Below are positions 29,036-39,005 of a stretch of 64,000 nt of DNA, one piece after another. This stretch comes from Emiliania huxleyi CCMP1516 (taxonomy: Eukaryota; Haptophyta; Isochrysidales; Noelaerhabdaceae), in NCBI RefSeq assembly GCF_000372725.1, contig NW_005201192.1, positions 436,378 through 500,377 on the forward strand, in the 5' to 3' direction. Under the pieces are notes generated by a model. It saw nothing but the letters and a program-made list of their open reading frames with translations. It ran no database searches and was not told the DNA's origin. A program made the translations under genes and the position numbers. Position 1 is the stretch's first letter. Each line of letters opens with the position of its first letter.

Positions 29036-30541
29036 ATGACAACTGGAAAGCGGCGGTGGCTGATCCCTCCGGGCACACAGAAGAGCCTTGAGGCTGCTTT
29101 CCTCGTCGATCGCTTCCCTTCCCTCTCTGACCGTCAGCGGTTGGCGACCGCCTTCGACGTGACACCGAGGAAGATCCACACTTGGTTCCAGGCGCGTCCC
29201 TGCCTAGCCTTCGTTCGGGCCCCCGCCCCGTCCGCTCATCTCCCGATTCCCCCTCCGCCACCCTCTGCCGCCAGAATAAGCGGAGCCGCTCGGGGCAGAC
29301 CCCGAAGAAGGCGCCTCGCTCGAAGGCGCCTCGCTCAAAGGCGCCTCGCATCCGCCACGGCGAGGCATCCAAGACGGACGAGGTGGTCTTCGCGCCGGCG
29401 CAGAGCGCGGTGGCTCACGCCCCCCTTCCGTGCGCTCCACCGGCGATGTGCCACGCGCTCACCGATGCCGCGCTGATGGGCTGCACGTACCGAGCGCATG
29501 GATACCTCACCGACAAGCAGGAGGGCGGCTCGCAGGTCAGCCCCCCCACACCACCCNNNNNNNNNNNNNNNNNNNNNNNNNNNNNNNNNNNNNNNNNNNN
29601 NNNNNNNNNNNNNNNNNNNNNNNNNNNNNNNNNNNNNNNNNNNNNNNNNNNNNNNNTTCCCCCGGCCCCTTCCCCCGGCCCTTTTTCCGGCAAAACGCCC
29701 GCTGCGCCGGACACCCTGCTCCTTTGCTACCGCAACCTCGCCCACCGCGTAGCCCGCCGCTTTGCCCGCCGCCTCGCCCGCCGCCCGCCCCCTTGACGTC
29801 TCGTCCGACCGCTTGCTCAACGCGCATCACAACCACGAGCCAAGCCTGGACCTCACGCCCAACCTCGCCCCAAGCCTCACCCCGGTGGGCTCCTTCCGGG
29901 TGCTCCCTCCTCGCGGTGGCGGCTCCCTCCTCGCGCCCCCCTGCGGGTGGTGGGCGGCCGTGCCCGGGTCCGGCACCAGGGGCGCCACTGTGTGGCGGCT
30001 GCAGGTTCAGGTGCGATGCCGCCGGGAGGGCCGGCCGGGGCTCTGCCCTGCCTCCGCCTCTCCCCGGCGTCTCTCCCTCAACCCCCCCCCCCTCCCCAAT
30101 TCTGAGCCATATCACCATATCAGAGACACACGTCCTCCCGGCGGCACACAGGTCTCCGCACGGGCCATCGCACCCGCGCCGCTCCTGCCCAAGCCGCACC
30201 CGCACCCTGAAGCCGCGGCCGGCGAGATGGAGCTACAGCTCCCTCTCGCCCACGCCGAGATCGCGCCGGTGACGCGGCCCGAGATCTACGCACTGCCCTA
30301 TACCACACAGCACAGCCACTCTCGCCACCACTCACCGAACCCCTCGGAGCGGCCTTGCGACTCACCGTCTAGTCCTCACTGTCTCTCCCTCAGTCTACGG
30401 CCTCTGTGTCACTCTTGTGTGCCTCCTTACCAGGTGACCGACCCGCTGCTCGGCGAGCCGCTGCCGTCCCCGCCGCTGCTCGAGGTCTCGTCGAGCACCT
30501 CGTCGATGGACCTGCTGGACAGCATCGCCAGCCTGCTGTGA
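29036..30541 (+). CDS. homeobox protein
   Basis: DNA-binding homeodomain protein, a probable transcription factor. ATG 29036; exon 1 (29036-29191) encodes KRRWLIPPGTQKSLEAAF, FPSLSDRQRLATAFDVTP and RKIHTWFQ; exon 2 (29275-29535) continues NKRSRSG, completing the third-helix WFQNKR signature. The intron between Q and N has a GC donor (CAG/GCGCGT) and CCAG acceptor. After the domain come three SKAPR-type basic repeats (possible NLS). Exon 2 seems to end at GGSQ (29535), just before a 100-base run of N. Further exons after the gap are likely: about 30151-30300 (SARAIAPAPLLPKPHPHPEA) and 30434-30541 (VTDPLLGEPLPSPPLLEVSS ending SIASLL). The part between 29657 and 30150 is uncertain because of the gap. 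Confidence 0.75.
29557..29656. other. assembly gap (100 N)
   Basis: Exactly 100 undetermined bases, the conventional size for a gap of unknown length. It falls in an intron of the homeobox gene, flanked by C-runs on both sides, so a poorly sequenced low-complexity intron is likely. Confidence 0.99.
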
Positions 30542-30999
30542 GCAAGCCTCCGCATGTGGGCGCTCCCCCGATGTACCGTTCACCGAGGAATTCCGACCGG
30601 GACGAGAGATGTGCTCTCCGTACTTCGAGATGCTCTCCGTACTTCGAGAAAGAGACTGACTGAGAGCTATAGCTCCGTTCGCGCTCGGGACACGTGGTCC
30701 TTCCTTGCATGTATCATTGAAACAAGACACGCGCTCACGCGCCTATACGCGGACCGTCATGCAGAACCAGAAGGGCGACATGTGTAGAGTACAAGCTTCG
30801 CCGGGTCTACGGCTCTCTAGTAAATGGATGGTGCATGGCGGCGCGCAGCGCCGCGAAGTGAAATGGTGCATGACCCTCACAAGACCAAGTGAAATCGCCA
30901 AACCACTAGGTAAATCATGAAACTCACAAGTGAAACGGTGCATGCCCAACTGCAGGCCACTGTGAACCCGCGAGCGCGGAGACCGGAGTGGGAAATGTG
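30542..30999. other. intergenic
   Basis: Downstream of the homeobox gene. Short repeated phrases AAGTGAAATGGTGCATG and GTGAAACGGTGCATGCCC (30855-30945). AGATGCTCTCCGTACTTCGAGA is nearly duplicated at 30607-30652. No gene recognised. Confidence 0.4.
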
Positions 31000-31184
31000 C
31001 ACTATCAAACTATTAGCCTAATAACGTACCTAATTATTAGCATATACCTAATAACGCTGCTATTAAGCTAATAATTAGCTTATTTACACAATCAGTTTCG
31101 TGAAAAATGCTAATTATTAGATAGCAGCGTTATTAGGTATATGCTAATAATTAGGTACGTTATTAGGCTAATAGTTTGATAGTG
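31000..31184. mobile_element. AT-rich foldback element
   Basis: A perfect 64-bp inverted repeat: left arm from 31000 (CACTATCAAACTATTAGCCT) and right arm ending 31184. The arms extend a further 16 bp (CTAATAATTAGC) after a 4-base TAAG insertion on the left. The central loop is about 30 bp. Low GC (mostly TAATTATTAG words) in a very GC-rich setting marks it as foreign or non-coding mobile DNA of foldback/MITE type. A possible TG duplication flanks it. Confidence 0.85.
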
Positions 31185-31687
31185 TGGGGGGTGCATCTGG
31201 GATTCTGGGTGGGGGATGTCCTGTTGCGTGTTGCCCTTCGAGCGTGTAGATACACAAAGCATACTCTTAAGTACACAAGAGAGAGAGAGACGTACGTGTA
31301 CAGAGAGAGAGAGAGAGTAGTACGTACACAATAAAAGCATACACACAGTACACACAAAACACAGTACGACGTGTCGACGTCCTCTCCGCCGAGCTGTGCG
31401 CGACATGAGCTTGATCGTGCGCGTGACCATGCTCGTCTTCCGGGCTCGTGAACGGCGTGGACTCGCCGCACACATTCCACAGCGACGACTTCCCCGCTTG
31501 AGGCTCGATGAAGTGCCAGACAGATGAAGCAGGACGGGTGGCGCTGCAGCATCAAGTCGAGCTCGCCAGGACTCGACGCTGATAGTGCCAAGTCAAACCC
31601 GTTGCATCCATGTGTGTAGCGCGTGCAGCCCGTAAGCCTTGCCGTCGGACCCCTCGATCGACCAGCGACACCTCTTGCGTGCTGCAC

Positions 31688-31788
31688 GTGACCTTGCCGA
31701 GAGGGGGGGGAGGGAGGGAGGGAGGGAGGGAGGGAGGGAGGGAGGGAGGGAGGGAGGGAGGGAGAAGAGAGAGAAGAGAGAGAAGAGG

Positions 31789-31849
<61 letters not shown>

Positions 31850-31860
31850 CGAGAGAGCGA
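31688..31860. repeat. (GGGA)n and (GA)n purine tracts
   Basis: About fourteen GGGA units at 31707-31762, an AGAGAGAAG bridge, then (GA)n to 31850. All purine on the plus strand. Confidence 0.95.
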
Positions 31861-31975
31861 AGAAAGAAAACAGACAACCCAAGGGAGGGATGGGAGGACG
31901 GCACGCCGCCACCACACAGGGATTTTAAGACGAGGGGTGTGGTGCGCTAGCCGTCGCCCACCCTTGGGCGTCTGC
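31858..31975 (+). repeat. dispersed repeat family R1, copy 1
   Basis: GAAAGAAAACAGACAACCCA, AGGGAGGGATGGGAGGACGG, CACGCCGCCACCACACAGGG and then the GCTAGCCGTCGCCCACCC segment. The same order in reverse complement occurs at 42845-43045; shorter pieces lie at 56670-56715 and 57288-57330. Confidence 0.8.
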
Positions 31976-32475
31976 CTCTTCCTATCTCTCTTCGCAGTCT
32001 CTCTCCGATTCTCGCTGCAACCTTCATGCCACCTCGCGGTCTTCCCACTCTCGTCGTTCTCTCTCTTGTCGCTTCTTCCTCTGTCGCTTCGCTCCCCTCT
32101 GCCTCGTTCTGCGACGACGCCGCTGCCTGCCGATCCCTTGCTCTCGCCTCTCGGCGTAACTCTGCCCTCCTCGCGGCATATCCTGGCCCCTCGAGTTTAT
32201 CGAGCTCTCCTCGCGCAAGGATGACTCTTCTGACGCCCACTGCGATCATTTGCTGCCAAGTCATATCGTTGCTCAGGTCCACTCTCTCTTCGGACACTTG
32301 TACCTCCACCCGATGATGTTGGCGCTGGGGTCCCCTTCGGGTGCATCGTTACAGCTGACGCCGGGATTACCACTGGGTCCTCCTCGAGATCGTCTTCCCC
32401 GGCTTCCTCCCGTTCGGCTCTACGACAGAGATTGCTTTTTTCTTGGTTTTGTTGACTTCTCTTCCCAGCACCCAG

Positions 32476-32830
32476 GTACCGCATCTCGGGCAGCGACCTG
32501 GTTAAATTCATGTGCAACGGCGTGGCGGCGGCTCTCTCGCCGGAGCGGCGCGAGGGCTTCTTCGAGTGCCTCGACTGCCTCGCGGCGGCGCCGTACCACA
32601 TCTCGGGCAGCGACCTGGTTACATTTATGTGCAACAGCGTGGCGGCGGCTCTCTCGCCGGAGCGGCGCGATGGCTTTTTTGCGGAGCTCAGCGTTCTGAT
32701 GGGCGCGAGCGCGACGCGGCTACCAACGCAGAAGGAGGTCCGCGCGCTCTGCAGGCGTGTGATGTTGCAACATCCCGCCATCATGGTGAAATTGGTGAAG
32801 AGAGACGGCGAGTGGAGAGTGCTGGCATAG
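32476..32830 (+). CDS. exon with 39-aa tandem duplication, family unknown
   Basis: Open frame encoding ISGSDLVKFMCNGVAAALSP then ERREGFFECLDCLAAAPY and directly a second copy ISGSDLVTFMCNSVAAALSP then ERRDGFFAELSVLMG, ending VMLQHPAIMVKLVKRDGEW then RVLA at the stop 32828-32830. The unit repeats at exactly 117 bp (32477 and 32594). A splice acceptor CAG precedes 32476. No family recognised. Upstream exons are not clear; a plus-strand frame from ATG 32026-32028 (MPPRGLPTLVVLSLVASSSV, a signal-peptide-like leader) could be exon 1. Confidence 0.45.
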
Positions 32831-32892
32831 GTCACAGGCGAACGAATTAATATTCGTGCACAGGCAGGAGCTCTCCTGCTAGACAAGAGTAC

Positions 32893-33946
32893 CTTTACGT
32901 TTTGACCGCGCAAGATAAAAGGGTGGCTAAGGGCTCTGCCCGCAAGGCGCCCGCGTCGCAGACGCGGTACCATTGACAAATCTGCGATATTACCCCCACA
33001 CGAGCAAATAGCAAAATCCGAATACCGTGCACGAACTGCGTGATCTGGGACGCAAGCCTTCAGCTGGTGCCAAGACATCGTAAAATTGAGCCAAGAACGT
33101 CCGCCAAATCCGTGCTTTCGGAGCAACTGAGGGAAAGCTACTGATGGAGCCCAGCGTGCGCGCGGCCGCCTCCCGCGCAGCACCGCCGCTGCGGAATCGG
33201 ATCGAGCCCATGGAGGAGGAGGGCGCAGTCGGCCAGCGCAGCAGGCGGAGTCCCTCCCCGCGCCGGAGCCCCCCTGCAGTCGAGGGAGTCCTCGTTGGCG
33301 ATGAAGGTGGCGACATCGAATCGCGGCCGACACACGTCACGGGAGGAATGGGCGATGAGCGGGAACGATGCGCGCTACGACGCCGACTCCGCCGTGCTCG
33401 TGGCCGCAGAAAGCCGCGCTCCAGGAGCACGCCAAGATGCAATGGCTCGCTTGCTTCGATTCAGCTCTCTCGGCAGCAGAAGTGGGGCTGGAGCGGGTGG
33501 GGGTGGATGCCGATTGAGGGGGAGCGTCTCCAGCTGCGCCCTGTGGCAGCTGCGCCCTGTGGCAGCTAGTCGGGGGACTTGGTAGTTGTGACCCCCCTGA
33601 GTGAGGACAGGAGAGAGAGAGCGTTTTGTGGTGTTGGTGTACGCAATAACGGGACAGGGTGGTTGTTCTCTCTATCTCCTCTTCTAGCTCTTAGCATGAG
33701 CTGCGCCCTGTGTCCGACCCCTTTTGCGCAGCAACACCTTCAACTTTCAGGCCCTCCAAATTCGGGTCGGAGCGTAGCGGAGTGGGCCCCGAGTTTGAAA
33801 AGGGCGACGGACGCTTGCGTCCTAGCCTTCAACAACGCCTCCCCGGCGCAGAGGGGCCCCCGGAGGGATGCACAACCGCTCCACGCCACGCCGCTTGCGG
33901 CGGTCCTCTTCCCAGCTCCGCTGAGGGCGCCTGCGTTATCTCTGGC
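32893..33946 (-). repeat. dispersed repeat, copy B (inverted)
   Basis: Reverse-complement counterpart of 21832-22880: two highly similar blocks at the ends, different middle. One end lies within about 70 bp of the DNA glycosylase start; the other end abuts the stop of the duplicated-exon ORF. Confidence 0.75.
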
Positions 33947-34014
33947 TAGTTCCATTTCACGGCGGCACAGCGGCGCGGCTAGAGCTGACAGAGCGCAGCA
34001 CTACTTTTGCCACC

Positions 34015-35299
34015 ATGGTGCCACTCCTCCTCGGCGTCGCCGCAACCGGCCTTCGCGCTACACGCCATGCTGCGCCGCAGCGCCGTGGGTTCCGGAGGAC
34101 GCCTCCTGCTCTGATGCCGGAAGGCCCAGAGTGCCTAGTTCATGCGGAGAGCCTGCACCGCCGCTTTGCAGGGCGCACCCTCTCCCGTGCGGCCATCCTG
34201 AGCGGCCGCTACGCCGGCAACAGCTCGATGCCCGGCCGTGGTGCGCCTCCGGCCGGCTGGGCGGAGTTGCGTGGCAGCTTGCCTGCTGTAGTGGGCGCTG
34301 TTCGGGCAAAGGGCAAGTTCATCTGGTGGGAGCTCAGCCCGCTCTCGGGCGCGCTGCCCGAGCTCACCCTCTGGTCGACGCTGGGCATGTCCGGGGCGTG
34401 GTCCACCGGTCGCAACACGCACTCGCGCGTGTGCCTGGAGCTCGCCGCTGAACCAGCCGCCGTTGCGCCGACGCTGCTATTCTACAACGACCAGCGCAAC
34501 TTCGGAGTGCTGACGGTCTGCACTGAGCACGCCGCGCTGCGCGCCAAGCTCGAGACGCTCGGGCCGAGCTGGCTCGACGAGGGCGGCGGGATCACGAGGG
34601 ACGGCTTCATGGAGATCGTGCGGCGGCAATGCAGCAGCCGCCGCCGCGCCGCCGTTCCGGTGGCCAAGTTCCTGATGGACCAGTCCAAGACGGCCGGCAT
34701 CGGCAACTATGTCCTGAGCGAGGTAGCCCTCCCCCGGGGCCCGAGCCAGCACTCGACGACGGCACAGCCACGGTGCCACTCGCGTTGGTGCTGTCTTGCC
34801 CAGCTCACGGACTGTGTCAGCCCGCCGCAGGTGCTCTACAAGGCTCGCGTCTACCCGTGGGCGGCGTGTGCCGACCTGGTCGACTCGGACTGGGCAGAGG
34901 TGCACGCGGCGGCCTCGCAGACGCTGCGCGCGAGCTACGCGTCGCAGGTCCACCCGCGACCTCACTAGTGCCGCCCACTCGCAACGCTGTCCACCTCACG
35001 TCCTCACAAGCACATGCTGTAACTCCCTCGCCTCGCAGGCCGCCATTGCGGCTGCCGCCGCCGGCGACGACCCCTCCGCCACCCGCGGCACGTTTGCGGC
35101 GATGGAGCCGCGGTTCAAACTGCTCGTGTACCGGCAGGCGGCGACCGCGGATGGGCTCGCCGTGCGCGTCGCTGAAGGTCCGCACGGCCGATCGGTGCAT
35201 TGGGTGCCTGAGCGGCAGGTCCGCGGCAGCACAGTGGTTGTTGGGTCGGCGATAGGGGAAAGGGATAGCAGCCAGCGTGGAGAGGACCAGCGAACGTAA
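34015..35299 (+). CDS. Nei/Fpg-family DNA glycosylase, zincless-finger type
   Basis: Base-excision repair glycosylase/AP lyase for oxidised bases. Three exons: 34015-34722, 34831-34947, 35039-35299 (361 aa; 328 aa if started at the inner ATG 34114). MPEGPE at residue 34 is the Nei N-terminus, whose Pro is the catalytic nucleophile and Glu the catalytic acid. The preceding 33 residues (MVPLLLGVAATGLRATRHAA..) look like a transit or signal peptide. The H2TH region FLMDQSKTAGIGNYVLSEV continues across intron 1 into VLYKARVYPWA. The C-terminus KLLVYRQAATADGLAVRVAE then GPHGRSVHWVPERQV has the finger shape and Arg but no Cys, i.e. the zincless finger seen in NEIL1-type enzymes. Both introns are GT-AG. 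For activity the Pro must be exposed, so either the inner start is used or the leader is cleaved exactly there. Confidence 0.87.
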
Positions 35300-35449
35300 A
35301 AATGAATAAATGCTCGTTTAAAATTGGATAACCGAATGCACCCCACACTGTCGCTTTTACGATTTACCAAGGACCGCGGCACGCCCCCCGGCCCCCGCCC
35401 CCTTGGGTGTTTGTTGGGAGGTTCCGCCAAGGAGGGAGGTTCGTGTCAT

Positions 35450-35660
35450 GAGAGAAGATACACTCCTCCGTGTATCTAAACGGACGGAAGATACACTGAA
35501 GAACACTTATGCGAAGATACACGGCCCGGCCCAAACAAAGAGGTGTATCTTCGTATGAAGATACACCGCGGCCCAAACGAAGATGTGTATCTTCAAGATA
35601 CACCGGAGAAATGTTATAATGTTGTATCTTTGAAACGTATAGTCGAGTGTATCTTTGGCT
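35450..35660. repeat. cluster of GAAGATACAC / GTGTATCTTC motifs
   Basis: About ten copies of a 10-bp motif in both orientations within 210 bp (around 35453, 35470, 35488, 35512, 35541, 35556, 35585, 35595, 35624, 35648), several as head-to-head pairs that form hairpins, separated by GGCCCAAACGAAG-type spacers. Confidence 0.85.
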
Positions 35661-36931
35661 ATCACTCGAACTTTGGACAAGGGAATGGCCCAAATCGGGG
35701 GGCGTGCCCGTCCTTGTCGCTTACGCCCCTACGCCGGAGAGATAAACCCCCACGATAAGACTGCGCGACGCTGCGGATCAGCCCCAGTGCCCCTCCCAAC
35801 CGTATAAAGGCTGCGGTGATTGATAGTATACACAGGTCGACGCTCGACACCCACCATGGCTCCGCATGTTGCTGGTGACGTGCAGTGACCAGTGTCGTGA
35901 CGGGGTGGTCACGGCAGGGGCCACCGCTCGCGCACACGTCGAAGGCGCGACCTGAGAGGAAGGGAACATTACTGGGCTGTTTTTAGGCATTGTGGGGTTG
36001 GCACTCCCATCGACCCTCATGACCTCCTGCGGTCTCTGAGATGGACACCAGTGGGTGTGGGACCACAGCCAGGATACACTCGAAGGCTGGGTAAGCAGTA
36101 GAGGTCGATACTCGACGCGTCCCACATGGTCTGTGTCGCTGTCGGCACGCTGTCGACAGGACGTCGAGGGACACCGGTGGCAGTGCCACCCAGGAGTGGT
36201 CGGGCGGTCTCCCGTCATGAGAGAGCCACCATGTGATCCGTATGATGATTCCTGACAACCGCCTCAGTCAACTTTTGTCACAGTTCCCGCTATGAGAGGA
36301 GCTGCGGGTCAGTTCGACAGCTGGAGCTGTGTCGCCGGCGTGCGGCGGCCTGCCTCCGGAGGTGCCTCTGAGGTGGACATCTTTTGGTCACCGTGAGAGA
36401 ACGCGTTCGAATTTTCACTCCGGAACTTCAACTGAGCACGCGCACCGGCCAGGGCTACAATAGTGCCAGTGAGGCGGAGGCGCGAGTCGGAAGGCCGCGA
36501 CCGTCAAGGGTTCCCTTCGTTTTGAATTCCTACAATCGCTGTGAACCCAGCCACGTAAGTTCTTACCTCGAGGGGTATGCCGTACCATCTGCCCTGGGTC
36601 GCTCGGCCACTCTCGTTGAAGCTTGGGGTTGGGCTCGACCCTTCCGCATGAATTAGTTATTGGTGTGGTGGAGATACACAGTATTCTCGCGAGTTGCAAT
36701 AGTACATCCAGGCGCCCCTCTCTCGAGGCGATCCACAGCACACAGTGTGGCAAGTGTATAGTACACTTGGCAAGTGTAAATGTACGTGCTCTATCCTGCA
36801 GACTGCTCGCCGATCGGGTCTCCGTATGCAAGTGAGGGGAGCAGAGACGAGAGAGTGAGGTGGAGGGCGGCATGCCAACACTCGACGCCAACACGTATCT
36901 CCGCAGATCTGGCGCAAGCACTTTCGATCGG
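35661..36931. other. intergenic, no gene recognised
   Basis: Contains short inverted words built on CTCGACG/CGTCGAG (35835-36180) and CACCGGTGGCAGTGCCACC (36168-36188). GC content is lower than in the flanking genes. The open frames have no identifiable domain. I see neither a tRNA cloverleaf nor rRNA. Confidence 0.35.
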
Positions 36932-38324
36932 CTACCACTCGCTCTTGAACTCGGCCGACTCAGGCAGCACCTAGGCGGAGGGGCATGGTAAGCGCGTAAC
37001 GGGCGCCCCACCGCGTGCGCGCGTGTGTGAGGTGAGCGCGCGTGCGTGCACCTGGCCACCATCGACGACGATCGTCTGGCCGGTGACGTAGGCGGCTGCG
37101 GCAGAAGCGAAGTAGAGGCAGGCGTGGCCAATGTCCTCCACCTAGGCGGAGACCACCCGAGATCCCATCCGAGATCATCTGAGATCATCATCCGAGATTA
37201 TCCGAGATTAGACGAGATCAGCCGAGATCAGCGAAGGCGTGCCCACCTCGCCGATCGAGCCGAGCGGCACCGCAGCCGCCATGCCGTCGAGGTACCTGCA
37301 CACGATGGAGACCGTGAGCGGTGTCGCTTCGCGCCTCACACCCAAGCCGCCATGCTGCCACGGCACTCTTGGCCGAGCGCTACCAGCCCCTCCGTCTTGA
37401 TGTTGCCCGGTAGCACGCTGTTGACCGTCACCTGAGCCGCGGGTAGTCGAGGTCTGCTGGCGAGGGTGTGTGCGGCAGCTAACTTCCCGCCCTCGTGCCG
37501 CCACCTTGTACTTTGCGAGCTCGATGGCTGCCGACCGCATGAAACCGAGCTGGCCTATGGGGCGGGGTACACACTATGGGGTTCACTATGAAGCTCACAC
37601 TGAGCAAGGCCCTGGGCGATGAAGGTTGAAGCGTTCCTGCCTTGCTCGCCCCGTAGTGCGACCAGCCCGGGTAGCCGGTGATCGGGCCTACAGCGGCCTA
37701 GCTGTGGCTGAGGCCCGCGGAGAGACCTGCCGTGAGCGGCTGCCCCGTGGCGTGGCACCGGTGATGCTCGACGTGAGCACGACGCGCGGCTGGCTGCTCA
37801 GCTTGAGGAGCGGGAGGCACGCCTGCGAGCCGTGGCGTGGCATCCGTGTGAGGCGGGAGAGGACTTCACGGAAGGATCCACGGGACTACGATCGTGCGGT
37901 GCGTCTCTCTCGCCTTGACCGCCAGGAAGGACCCCTTGAGGTTGGTGGCCATCACAGCGTCCCACTCCTCCGACGTCAGATCCTCAATCTTTGTCTGAGG
38001 GCGGTGGGGGCGGGGGCGGCGGCAAGTTGGTTGGCGACGGCACGAGGGCGGCGACGGGGAGGGCGGCTGCGAGTAAGGGCGGCGGTGAGTCGGTGGGGGC
38101 AGCGATGCTGCCTGAGGAAAGCCTCCCGCGTTGGCGCAGAGCACGTCGAGGCCTCCGTATCGCTCCTTGGCGCACGTGGCGACCGCCTGCATGTCCTCGA
38201 GGCTGGTCACGTCCGCCGCGACCGCCGACACCTTGGCCGCGCACGACTCGGACAGCTCCGCAGCTGCGGCCTGAGGGCGGCTCGCGCGCCACGACTCTGG
38301 GCGGGCCGTCCGGCGCAGAGAGAG

Positions 38325-38376
<52 letters not shown>

Positions 38377-38400
38377 GAGAGAGAGAGAGAGAGACGAGAG

Positions 38401-38439
<39 letters not shown>

Positions 38440-38686
38440 GAGAGAGAGAGACGAGAGAGAGAGACGAGAGAGAGAGACGAGAGAGAGAGAGAGGCACATA
38501 CGTCGGGGTCATGATGGCGATTGGCGGTGTGAATTTGCGACTGCAGGTCACCTCGCCCTCGGCCAGGTTGCGGGAGCAAATGAGCACCGCGGCTCCAGCA
38601 CGCGCAAACACTCGGGCGATGCCCTTGCCAATACCTTTGCTTCCACCCGTGACTGCCACAACCTTGCCTTCCATGGAGAAGGACAT
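36932..38686 (-). CDS. short-chain dehydrogenase/reductase (classical SDR, FabG/UcpA-like)
   Basis: NAD(P)-dependent oxidoreductase. Ten exons: 38552-38686, 38112-38270, 37914-37994, 37759-37822, 37637-37687, 37505-37554, 37367-37431, 37247-37295, 37052-37141, 36932-36970; they sum to 783 nt, 260 aa. Cofactor motif [25 protein letters not shown] (NAG), [10 protein letters not shown], the catalytic Ser in VVLTSSITG and Tyr/Lys in [13 protein letters not shown], then [11 protein letters not shown] and [11 protein letters not shown]. All catalytic residues are present. Donors after exon 2 (CAG/GCAGCA) and exon 3 (AAG/GCGAGA) are GC; exon 5 ends GCAG with intron starting GA (37636), the only choice keeping phase. 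Substrate cannot be told from sequence. The first intron holds a long (GA)n tract. Confidence 0.88.
38318..38495. repeat. (GA)n tract inside SDR intron 1
   Basis: AGAGAGAG runs interrupted by GACGAGAGAG, all purine-rich on the plus strand (polypyrimidine in the transcript). Confidence 0.95.
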
Positions 38687-39005
38687 TGTTTCGGCGCAGC
38701 GCTGCCGCGAGCGATGGTCTTGCTGGGCTGGGGGGGTGTAGTGAAAAGAAAAGAGACAGGCGGATCTCTCTAAGATAATCTTCGATGGAGCTATGCAACC
38801 CTCGCCACGCTCTCCTCTCGTCGCTGTTTACGAGGGCTGGAGGTTCGCCATCAATAGGCTCATCCTTCTTCTTTCTGCGCGGCGCACGCCTCCTACTTCA
38901 AGTGGCGCCGGTTTTGGTAGCCACTGGCACGATTTCCCCCCCAAATTCGCGTACAGCCTCCCTTCGGGAGTTTGTAAAAAAGAAAAATTCTCGCCTTAGT
39001 GAACC

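Noticed and set aside
31163-31915. Ser/Leu-rich open frames on the minus strand
   Set aside because: They are translations of (GA)n and (GGGA)n microsatellites.
35778-36258. Minus-strand frames between the Nei and SDR genes as a gene
   Set aside because: Composition follows short inverted words (CTCGACG) with no domain and no plausible start context.
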